A stretch of 64,000 nucleotides of DNA from DATKRB01 sp963794215. Its GTDB lineage: Bacteria; Actinomycetota; Acidimicrobiia; Acidimicrobiales; RAAP-2. Made by a program: the position numbers and the translations under genes. The stretch lies in contig CAWCCQ010000002.1 in assembly GCA_963794215.1 (NCBI GenBank), forward strand, positions 1 to 64,000, read 5' to 3'. Each line of letters opens with the position of its first letter. The first letter of the stretch is position 1. The notes beneath the pieces are model-generated. The model searched no databases and was not told the DNA's origin. It saw only the letters and a program-made list of their open reading frames with translations. Below, piece by piece: positions 55,229 through 63,076 of the stretch.

Positions 55229-55579
55229 GTTCCCCCCTGTCTCCAGGCCCCGTATCCCTCCCCCATTCGATGGGTGCGAGGCCACCAGCAGTGTAAACCG
55301 TTTGTAACCAAGTTGTCCATCGGCATCGGCGAGTATCCACGTGTTCCAGGGCACGACGGTCGCGTGGTGCGCCGTGCGTTCGCCCAGGCGAGGCCGTGGC
55401 CAGGCGGTTGCCTCGGTGCCCACCGCCTGGCGAATGCCTCAACGCCGGCTACCGGTTCTCGCGCAGATTCGTCATCCTTTTGGTCCGCACCGTCCTCCGC
55501 TGATCGCCGATGCAGGGTGGCGGTGCGCCAAGCATCCGCCAGTCTCCCGGCCGTGGCCCCAATGGGTGAAGCGTTGGGG
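55229..55579. other. Leader region of the solute-binding gene
   Basis: About 350 bp without a supported gene, between the intact solute-binding gene and the fragment of a third paralogue. It should contain the promoter of the former. Confidence 0.35.
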
Positions 55580-55720
55580 ATCTCCTCGTGGCTTCCGCAG
55601 AAGGGCTGGCCGGCGTTCACTGTGACGAACGTCGGGCCCTTCCCCGCGAGGTACCACGAAGAGCACTCTTGGGGGTCGTTGCCCGCGTGCCGAAGTGGGC
55701 AAACCAACGACGAGGCAACG
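55580..55720 (-). pseudogene. 3' fragment of a third solute-binding protein gene
   Basis: On the minus strand one frame reads RWFAHFGT and the next NDPQECSSWYLAGKGPTF and VTVNAGQPFCGS. In the intact protein at 53960 the matching end reads TFAHFG...CATYVQFVNNKFVPYPSSGKPFCGK. The fragment is thus the last 45 or so codons of another paralogue, with a frameshift inside. Nothing upstream of it belongs to the same gene, so the rest was deleted. Confidence 0.6.
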
Positions 55721-55976
55721 AGCGACCCTCGTTGTACGCCTCCACCTTGTGCATGTTGGCTATGGGTGCGCGTTGGCTATGGACGATGTGTCAGTTGGGT
55801 GGGTCCGGCGTGCTGAAGTGTCGACCAACAGATCGACGTCCAACCAGGTCCCGTAGAGGCTGAAGATCCACGATCTCAACGCAGTAGGTCCGGTCGTACT
55901 GCTCGAACACGGCCAGCGCCCACGTCGTTGTCGACGCCCGCGGCGTAGATCTGAGCCGGGATCTACGGCGCTGCCT

Positions 55977-56003
55977 GATATCGCCCTCGGCGAGGGCTAT
56001 ATC
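55977..56003. repeat. Near-perfect inverted repeat, 13-nt arms
   Basis: GATATCGCCCTCG and CGAGGGCTATATC pair at 12 of 13 positions around a single central base. A palindrome this tight is more like a protein-binding site than an RNA terminator. It directly abuts the tandem repeat that starts at 56001. Confidence 0.8.
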
Positions 56004-56051
56004 AGTGCTGTCCTCATGGAGATCAGTGCTGTCCACATGGAGATCAGTGCA
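56001..56051. repeat. Tandem 21-bp repeat, two copies and a partial third
   Basis: ATCAGTGCTGTCC(T/A)CATGGAG occurs at 56001-56021 and 56022-56042 with one mismatch; a third copy starts ATCAGTGC and then diverges. The spacing of two helical turns would place repeated sites on the same DNA face. It lies about 290 bp upstream of the amidohydrolase. Confidence 0.85.
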
Positions 56052-56336
56052 CACCCCCAGCGTTGGAGGTTGCGCCCCCGCACCAGGGTGGTCACGTTTG
56101 ACCGAGTCCACCCAAGGGGCCGCCGCGCCTGTGGGCCCCCTGGACGCTCCGGGACGACCTGCGACGACTACCGACGAGTTCGAACGACGACGGACGACGG
56201 ATGGCGAGCAGAGCGGCTCTTAGCGGGGCGAACTCTGGACGCTCGTTGGATGGACTGGCGGCGCAATCGGGGTACGAGCGGGATGTCCTGGGTGGAGAGC
56301 TAGGCTGGTAATCGTACGCACGAGAGGGGACGGTAG

Positions 56337-57632
56337 ATGGACGCTGGTGACATGATCCTGGTGAGCGTGGACGATCACGTCGTCGAGCCACCCTCGCTGC
56401 ACGACTTCTTCGTCGAGCACCTGCCCGCCAAGTACAAGGACCGGGCGCCGAAGGTGATTCGGCGTGCCAACGGCACCGATGCCTGGCTGATCGAAGGACA
56501 CGAGATCGGCTCGTTTGGCCTGAACGCCGTGATGGGGCGAGTGCCCGAGGAGTGGGGGTACGACCCCGGGACCTTCGAGCAGGTGCGCGAGGGGACCTAC
56601 AACGTGCACGAGCGGATCCGGGACATGAACGTGAACGGGGTGCTGGCCGGACTCAACTTCCCCTCCTGGCCCGGCAACGGCGGGCAGTTCTTCACCCAGA
56701 GCGACGACGACGACTTCGTCGCCGCCATGATCCGGGCGTACAACGATTGGCACATCTTCGAGTGGGCCGGCGCGTACCCGGGCCGTTTCATCCCGCTCGC
56801 CCTTTCCGGCTTCAAGCTCGGTCCTGAGTGGATGGCTGGAGAGATCCGGCGGGTGGCCGAGCTCGGGTGCCACGCCATCTCGTGGCATTCCGAGCCCTTC
56901 CGCTTCGGGATGCCCGACTACCATGGCGACGATTGGGATGTCGCCCTCGCCGCGAGCCAAGAGGTCGAGTCGGCGGTCGTCTTCCACTTCGGTGGCGCAC
57001 TGCAGCGCATGCCGAGATCCCCGTTCGACGTCATCCCCCATGCGATGCCCTTCCAGACGGCCATCTTTGCCGCGGAGCTGATCTGGTCGCCCATGATGCA
57101 GAAGTTCCCCGCCCTCAAGTTCGCCCTCGCTGAAGGCGCAATCGGGTGGTACCCGTACTTCTTGGAGAAGGCCGACTTCGTGTACCAGCATCATCACCGT
57201 TGGACCGGCTCGGACTTCGGTGACCGCCTTCCGAGCCAAGTGTTCAAAGAGCGTGTCCTGGTGTGCTTCATCGACGACGAGACCGGCATCGAGATGCGCC
57301 ACCGCATCGGGGTGGAGAACATGAGCTGGGAGTGCGACTTCCCACACTCGGACTCGACCTGGCCTCAGTCCCCCGAGGTCCTGATGAAGTCCTTCGACAC
57401 CGTGGGCGTACCCGATGAGGACATCCACAAGATCACCTGGGAGAACGCGTGTCGCTTTTACAAGTTCGACCCGTTCGCCCACATCCCCAAGGATCAGTGC
57501 ACCGTCGCCGCCCTGCGGGCACGAGCGACCGACGTCGACACGACGCCTCGTCGGTACGGACCTCCGGTCGACGACTCGGTGGTCGAGGCGGCAAAGGCGG
57601 CCAATCCCTTCGCACCTCCTAGTCGCACCTAG
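56337..57632 (+). CDS. Amidohydrolase-2 family metal-dependent hydrolase
   Basis: A 431-residue enzyme with a TIM-barrel amidohydrolase pattern. LVSVDDHVVEPPSLHDFF is the N-terminal metal site region, CHAISWHSEPFRFG and VVFHFGGALQR carry later His ligands, and ENMSWECDFPHSDSTWP carries the conserved Asp before the last loop. It resembles actinobacterial proteins related to ACMSD-type decarboxylases and aromatic-ring hydrolases. An amidase and thioesterase follow, so the group may degrade an acyl or amide compound. The start ATG has GGGGAC upstream but no perfect ribosome site. Confidence 0.87.
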   Translation: MDAGDMILVSVDDHVVEPPSLHDFFVEHLPAKYKDRAPKVIRRANGTDAWLIEGHEIGSFGLNAVMGRVPEEWGYDPGTFEQVREGTYNVHERIRDMNVNGVLAGLNFPSWPGNGGQFFTQSDDDDFVAAMIRAYNDWHIFEWAGAYPGRFIPLALSGFKLGPEWMAGEIRRVAELGCHAISWHSEPFRFGMPDYHGDDWDVALAASQEVESAVVFHFGGALQRMPRSPFDVIPHAMPFQTAIFAAELIWSPMMQKFPALKFALAEGAIGWYPYFLEKADFVYQHHHRWTGSDFGDRLPSQVFKERVLVCFIDDETGIEMRHRIGVENMSWECDFPHSDSTWPQSPEVLMKSFDTVGVPDEDIHKITWENACRFYKFDPFAHIPKDQCTVAALRARATDVDTTPRRYGPPVDDSVVEAAKAANPFAPPSRT

Positions 57633-57659
57633 TCGTCTGCGAGCGGCGGGTGCAGCACC

Positions 57660-59167
57660 CTAGGTAAGGTTGGGCGGCCGAGGCGGAGGTGGCTGCAATT
57701 CCTGCAACGCACGAGACACCCGTAGCACGGTCGCCTCGGCGCCGGGCCTACCCACCACCTGAAGTCCGATCGGCAGGCCGTTGACAAGGCCGCACGGGAC
57801 CGAAGCCGCGGGGCACCCGGTCGCGTTGGCCAGGAACGTGAAATTCGTCCCCATGAACGGATCGCTATAGGGAGAGCCCCAGCCCTCGGGCGCGATCGGT
57901 GCCACCACGGCCATCGTCGGAGAGCACAGGACGTCGTAGCGTTCAAAGAGCTCACTCATCGAGCGCAGCAGATCCTCCCGTCGGTGATCTGCATCAGGGT
58001 CAGGGCGCGCGGACCGGTGCGTCGAGGGTGAGTTGCGAATGGGGCGCCAATAACTCACGGTGTGCGCCGATCAGCGCCCGGAAGCGCGCGGTGGTGGTGA
58101 ACGGCACCGTGTCCGCGAAGACCGACCACATCCAGTCCTCCTGCCGCGCTCAGTTCGGGCGACGTGTCCCAGTCGTTGTCGAGTTCCCAGTGCCGGGCAG
58201 CCACCTCATGTTGCATGGCCGCCGTGGCGGCCGTGGCGGCCTCATCGCCCCACGGGTGTGCAAGGTGGCGGTCGGTCGTCTCGACCGTGGCGCCGAGATC
58301 GCCCAAGGCCGACACGGCTCGTTGGACGGCGACCCCGACTCCGGGCGCTACGGGGATATGGCCGAAGTCCTCCGACCACACGATCCGAAGGCCCCGGACC
58401 CCGGACTCGAGGTCCACCAGAGTGTCCGGTGCCGGCCCGGTGAGTGCCCACGCGTCGCGGGCATCAGGCCCGGAGATCACTTGTTGGAGGAGCGCAGCAT
58501 CTCGGACCGTGCGCGCCATTGGACCGAGGCTTCCTGCGGTGCTGTAGCTGAAGGTCCCGTAGCTCGACACCCGCCCCGGGGTCGGATAAAGGCCGAAGAT
58601 CCCACACAGGGACGACGGGATGCGGATCGACCCACCGCCGTCCGAGCCGACCGCGAGCGGCACCAGACCGGCCGCGACACACGCGCCGGACCCACCACTC
58701 GACGCGCCCGATATTCGGGTCATGTCCCAAGGGTTGACCGACTCGTCGACCAACCGGGTCTTCGATCGGGGCCACGATGCGAACTCAGGCAACTGGGTCT
58801 TTCCGATGATGATGGCACCGGCTGCTCGTAGGCGTTCGGCCACTGTCGCGTCCTTGCTCGGCACGAAACGGCGGAACACGAGCGAGCCACCCGTCGAAGC
58901 AATGCCCTCGGTCCATATCTCGTCCTTCAACGCCACCGGTACACCGTGGAGGGTTCCGAGATTCTCACCCCGTGCGACCGCACGCTCTGCCACTCGAGCC
59001 TGCTCGAGCGCACGGTCCGCGGCCACCGTGATGAACGAGTGCAGGTGCGGCTCCACCACGTCGATGCGCTCCAGACAGGCTTGGACGACCTCCACGGGGG
59101 ACACCGAACCGGCCCCAATGAGTTCCCGCAACTCAAACGCGGACAGCCACGCCAGCTCTTGGTCCAT
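57660..59167 (-). pseudogene. Amidase (amidase-signature family), two frameshifts
   Basis: From ATG 59167 (GGAGG upstream) the protein has GVPVALKDEIWTEGIASTGG (catalytic Lys), SGASSGGSGACVAAGLVPLA (two catalytic Ser) and GSIRIPSSLCGIFGLYPTPG. Near 58145 the frame is lost. The correct sequence continues in another frame (DWMWSVFADTVPFTTTARFR) to about 58010, and after a second indel reads LLRSMSELFERYDVLCSPTM to SVPCGLVNGLPIGLQVVG and the stop at 57660. Repaired, it is a normal amidase of about 500 residues. It is divergent from the thioesterase-like gene. Confidence 0.85.
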
Positions 59168-59221
59168 CGCGCCATCCTCCACTCGACCCGGCAGCTCCTC
59201 GGAACGGTACTCTCCCAACCG

Positions 59222-60031
59222 ATGACTGACCTCGACGAGTCGACCGCCTACTTCGAGGCCAAGGGTGACGAGCTCCATCCGCGAGCCATTGCCGCGAGCG
59301 TCTGGTCTTCCGAGATGTTGGGTGGGCGGCAACTCGCCGCCCTGATCGCCTGGGCTGCCGAGCGCGGCGAAGACGCCGAAGGTGCGTACCAGCCAGCCCG
59401 TCTGACGGTGGATATGTTCCGCCCCGGGCCGATGCGCCCATTGTCCGTCGCGACCAAGGTCGTACGGTCCGGACACCGGATACGGATGATCGACGTATCG
59501 GTGACCTGCGACGGGGACGAGGTGAGCCGGGGCTCGGTGCTCCTGCTCCGACGGGGGGCGCCGTCGCCGGGCACGGTGTGGGCTCCTTCAGGTTGGGACG
59601 GCCCGCTTCCCGATGAGATACCCCGAAATCCCGACCGCCCTCCCACGCTCGGCGACATGCGCATGGTGACGCCCTGGAGCACGAGCGACGAGGCCGGGCG
59701 GCTCTGGTTGCGCGAGACCCATCCAATGGTCGATGGTGAGGAGCTGAGTCCTTTCCTGCGCGCCGCCCTCGCCGCCGACTTCGCGAATCCCATGGCCAAC
59801 TCGGGCGATCGGGGGCTCGGGTACATCAACGCAGACCTCACGATGAGCCTCGCCCGGCTGGTCGTCGGCGACTGGGTGGGTTGCGAGGTCATCGGACACG
59901 CGTCGGCCGACGGTGTGGCGGTAGGAGTGATCGCCCTCTACGACGTGGCGGGCCGGATCGGCTACACCACGGTCAGCGCGCTCGCCGACGGTCGCCTCCT
60001 GAGGCCCCCGGACCCTGACGCATCCCCGTAA
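59222..60031 (+). CDS. Thioesterase-like (acyl-CoA thioesterase II type) protein
   Basis: A 269-residue protein with two hotdog-fold halves. WSSEMLGGRQLAALIAWAAE (substrate region with the expected G-G at the end of the hot-dog helix), PARLTVDMFRPGPMRPLSV and DVSVTCDGDEVSRGSVLLLR form the first; SLARLVVGDWVGCEVIGHAS the second. This matches the thioesterase-like superfamily often found with lipid or polyketide genes. The start is ATG 59222, only 54 bp from the divergent amidase start. A role in releasing acyl groups is inferred, not proven. Confidence 0.78.
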   Translation: MTDLDESTAYFEAKGDELHPRAIAASVWSSEMLGGRQLAALIAWAAERGEDAEGAYQPARLTVDMFRPGPMRPLSVATKVVRSGHRIRMIDVSVTCDGDEVSRGSVLLLRRGAPSPGTVWAPSGWDGPLPDEIPRNPDRPPTLGDMRMVTPWSTSDEAGRLWLRETHPMVDGEELSPFLRAALAADFANPMANSGDRGLGYINADLTMSLARLVVGDWVGCEVIGHASADGVAVGVIALYDVAGRIGYTTVSALADGRLLRPPDPDASP

Positions 60032-60258
60032 CTCGGTGCAGTTGCACCTGGAGTCCGGCAGGCCGCGGCAATCCCTCCTACCTGCGACACCGTGCACCCT
60101 CTATTTCGAGGGCAGCGCAGGCTCACCCTGAGACGAGAATCGTTCTCCCGCGACAAGACGTTGGTCCACCCATTCGGCTGCCGTGCTCCCCTGGCATCGG
60201 GCGCTGCAACTCGCAGCAACTGGTCGACAACTGTCGGCATGTCTGGCATGCTGAGCCC

Positions 60259-61332
60259 GTGATCCTCGAGACCCTGGATGTCACGCCGGCCGCTTTCGCC
60301 GCGGAGACGGGCTGGGACATCAAGCCCGAGGGCGCCTGCAAGGGTGACGTCTGCGTGCCGCTGCCGGACGGGTTCGGCGTTGCGCACGCGGCGGAGCGCC
60401 TCGGGATGGCGCTCGTGCATGACGACGAACTGGGGGTGTGGGCACTTGGCCCCGAGGCCATCGGGGGCCGCGCGCTGGCCACGGCCGAAGCACCCGAATT
60501 GGCGCTGCCCGACGTCAATGGCGAGCAGTTTCTCCTGTCGTCGCTGCGGGGCGAGAAGGTGGTTCTCGTCTCCTGGGCGCCCTACTGAGGCTGCCGCATG
60601 GACCTGCCCGGGTGGCAGGCGCTGCGCACCGAGTTGCACGGGCAGGGTGTCGAGTTCGTCACTGTTGGCCTCGAGATGGGTGGCGTTGAGGTCCTGCGCC
60701 CCTTCATCGAGGACGCGCATCCAGAGCACCCGTCTCTGATCGACCAGGCCCACCAGATGGACGCCCGCTTCGGCGTGACCAACATCCCGAGCGGGATCTG
60801 GATCGATGAGCGCGGGATGATCGTCCGCCCCCACGAGAGCGCGGTGCCACCGCCGGTCATGCGACCCGACAAGGAGGGCGAGCTCAAGCCCTGGGGAATG
60901 GGTGGTCGATTCGGCTTCGACGCCAACGCCTACGCCGACATGGTGCGCGACTGGGTCACGAACGGCGCCGCCAGCGTTTTCGCGCTCTCCCCCGACGAGG
61001 TGATCGCGCGCTCACACCCCCAGACCCGCGAGGTCTCCGAGGCGGCCGCCCATTTCGAGCTCGCACAGCACCTCTGGCGCATGGAGGGCTTCAGCGAGCG
61101 GGCGTTGTCGCATTTCGCCCAGGCGCACACGCTGCAGCCCGATAACATCACCTACAAGCGCCAGGCCTACTCGCAATACCGGGTGGCGATCACCGATGAG
61201 CCGGACGACCGCACCCGGTTCATGCAATCACCGACCGCGGACGAGCCATGGCCCTTCGTGTCCGACTTCAGCGCGGACATGGCTACCTTGCAGGCGCAAC
61301 GAACGCGCGACGGAGGCGAGGCGGATCGATGA
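60259..61332 (+). CDS. Redoxin/TlpA-like selenoprotein, in-frame TGA at codon 110 (first of tandem pair)
   Basis: From GTG 60259 the frame reads 109 codons to a TGA at 60586-60588 and then, without any shift, continues another 247 codons to TGA 61330-61332 (357 residues in all). The TGA falls in SWAPY-U-GCRMDLPGW, the active-site position of a thioredoxin fold: strand VVLVSW before it, Cys two residues after (U-G-C), then VTNIPSGIWID, the cis-Pro loop. The N-terminus (TGWDIKPEGACKGDVCVPLP) has a C-x4-C pair in an unrecognised domain; the C-terminal part (HFELAQHLWR...HFAQAHTLQPDN) is TPR-like. There is no signal peptide. It overlaps the second copy by 4 bp. Reading Sec here requires selABCD elsewhere in the genome. 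Confidence 0.85.
60603..60619 (+). promoter_or_regulatory. Candidate bacterial SECIS hairpin of the first selenoprotein gene
   Basis: CCTGCC (60603-60608) and GGCAGG (60614-60619) form a perfect 6-bp stem with the loop CGGGT. The loop begins 20 nt after the TGA, within the usual 16-37 nt, and has a G among its first two bases, as the bacterial SECIS model asks. SelB would bind here to place selenocysteyl-tRNA. The same hairpin, at the same distance, follows the TGA in the second gene. Confidence 0.7.
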
Positions 61333-62426
61333 TCCTCGACGCCCTGGGACTGACCCCCGCCCAGCTGCACCGACAGACCGGTTGGGAGCTCAAGCCCGAA
61401 GGGGCCTGCAAGGAGGATCGGTGCGTCCCGGTACCTGGGCTCGACACCGCAGGTGGGAGGGTCGATGTCCGCGAGTTTGCCGCCCGGCTCGGCATGCCCA
61501 TTGCACACGACGCGGCACATGACCTGTGGGCACTGGGGCCCGAGAGCGGCGGGCGCGTGCTGGCCAGTGCCCGATTTCCAGAGCTCACGCTCTCCGACCT
61601 GAACGGGGACACGCTCGATTTCGCCACTCTGCGGGGCCGGAAGGTTCTGCTCTTGGCATGGGCCTCGTACTGAGGGTGCCGTTTCGACCTGCCCGGGTGG
61701 CAGGCCCTGTACAAGGAGCTCGAGCCGGCCGGCCTCACCATCGTCACCGTCGCCCTGGATACCAACGTCGAAGCGGCTCGCCCCTTCATCGAAGCTGCCG
61801 AGCCGACACATCCCTCCTTGGTCGACCCTGCCCACAAGCTGGTCGAGCTCTTCGGCTTCACGAACATCCCCTATGGGCTATGGATCGACGAGACCGGGAC
61901 CATCGTCCGACCGGCTGACGTGGCCTTCGGTCCCCGCGTCGAGCGACCTCGCAATGAGCAGGCGGCGGCCAACGACGACGCCCAGCGCAGGCAGATGGAG
62001 CAGATGCGCGCTGCCGAAGCCGAGATGACTCCCGAACAACGCGAGGCTCGGCAGAAGATGTTCGCCAACATCGACCGGAGTGGGCGCTATCCCGAAGCCG
62101 TTTCGGACTGGGTCGCCAAGGGCGCGGCCAGCCACTACGCGCTCAGCCCCACACAGGTTGTCGAGCGATCACGGCCCCGGCCGGCGGAGTTCGCGATGGC
62201 GTCAGCGGAGTTCGAGCTGGCCCAGCACCTTCATCGAACAGGTCAAGGGCTCGACGCCGTAGCGCACTTCAAGTCGGCGCACCGCCTCGACCCTACGAAC
62301 TGGAGCTACCTGCGCCAGGCGCTCGCTGTCGCCGACCCGAAATGGGGCAAGGTCTATGACCAGGACATGATGAGCGAGGTCTTGGCTGTCGGACCCGAGA
62401 CCTTCTACCTCCCGCTCGAGTTGTAG
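61329..62426 (+). CDS. Redoxin/TlpA-like selenoprotein, in-frame TGA at codon 115 (second of tandem pair)
   Basis: ATG 61329 overlaps the stop of the first copy (ATGA). The frame meets TGA at 61671-61673 and continues unshifted to TAG at 62426, giving 365 residues. The site reads LAWASY-U-GCRFDLPGW, the same place as in the first copy, with the cis-Pro loop FTNIPYGLWIDETG downstream. The N-terminal domain (TGWELKPEGACKEDRCVPVP) keeps the C-x4-C pair; a helical Gln/Glu-rich insert (about residues 205-245) and a TPR-like end (FELAQHLHRTGQGLDAVAHF) follow. It is presumably co-translated with the first copy. Predicted activity is thiol or peroxide redox chemistry with a Sec-Cys pair; the substrate is unknown. 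Confidence 0.85.
61688..61704 (+). promoter_or_regulatory. Candidate bacterial SECIS hairpin of the second selenoprotein gene
   Basis: The stem CCTGCC/GGCAGG with loop CGGGT is identical in sequence and in distance from the TGA (20 nt to the loop) to that of the first gene. The 20 bases from GAC to GGC are identical between the paralogues although the codons on either side differ at third positions, as expected if RNA structure is under selection. Confidence 0.7.
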
Positions 62427-62555
62427 CCCCGAGTCGACACGCGTCGATGTCCGGCCGGGTCACTGCGGCGACAGTCCTGACGCGCTCTCGCGCACCACTA
62501 CCTGCGGCCTCCGCTCACTGGCCGACATACCGGGGCACGGATGTCCTCGAGCGTG

Positions 62556-62948
62556 CTACTCGAGCGCCACGTTGAGCTGCCAGGAGACGCCGTATCGATC
62601 GCTGAGCCAGGCGAACCGACGGGCGAACGGGTACTCCGCAACTGGCATCAACGTCTCGCCATTTTCGGACAGGCGGGCGGCGAGCTCGTCGAGCTCCCCC
62701 TCGCTCGTGCAATCGAGAGAGAACGAAATGGCCGGTGTGAATCCGAATGCGTGCTCGACGGGGCTGTCGATGCCCTTGATGGGCTGACCGGCGATCCGGA
62801 ACTCCGCCCGCTTCACCTTGCCTTCGGTGCCCACCTCACCGGGTCCGTAGTGCTCGAGCGAGACGATCTCGGCGTCCGGAAAGACCGCGTAGAAGCGAAT
62901 GGCCTCCTCGGCCTCTCCGGCGAACATCAGAAACGGCGTCAACGTCAT
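62556..62948 (-). CDS. VOC-fold PhnB-like protein (3-demethylubiquinone methyltransferase-like family)
   Basis: A 130-residue protein with LTPFLMFAGEAEEAIRFYAV, RAEFRIAGQPIKGIDSP and SFSLDCTSEGELDELAARLS, and FAWLSDRYGVSWQLN at the end, which together define the PhnB/glyoxalase-like subfamily. Despite the family's historical name it is not a methyltransferase; most members have unknown function. The ATG at 62948 has GGAGG about 11 bases upstream and is preferred over GTG 62957, which abuts that site. It is convergent with the second selenoprotein gene. Confidence 0.87.
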   Translation of the reverse strand: MTLTPFLMFAGEAEEAIRFYAVFPDAEIVSLEHYGPGEVGTEGKVKRAEFRIAGQPIKGIDSPVEHAFGFTPAISFSLDCTSEGELDELAARLSENGETLMPVAEYPFARRFAWLSDRYGVSWQLNVALE

Positions 62949-63076
62949 GATCGACACTCCCTCCGAGCGATGAACTCACGGGCCCGGTGGGAGGCCGAGC
63001 GTAGCCCCGGGAGCGAGCCCGTGGGCGCTGGGGTCACGTTCGCCCCTGGAGAAGCGAACGTGACCCCAAGTACCGC

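Larger units (their letters stand above)
55721..56336. other. Intergenic region with palindrome and tandem repeat
   Basis: About 600 bp before the amidohydrolase gene. It contains the near-perfect palindrome at 55977-56003 and the 21-bp repeat at 56001-56051. No gene is supported. Confidence 0.4.

Noticed and set aside
56220..57482. 420-codon open frame on the minus strand
   Set aside because: It is antisense to the amidohydrolase gene, which has clear motifs and a sensible start.
60586..61673. The two TGA codons as sequencing errors, genuine stops or a changed genetic code
   Set aside because: Both fall on the same active-site position in two diverged genes without frame change, and TGA serves as an ordinary stop in many genes of this window.
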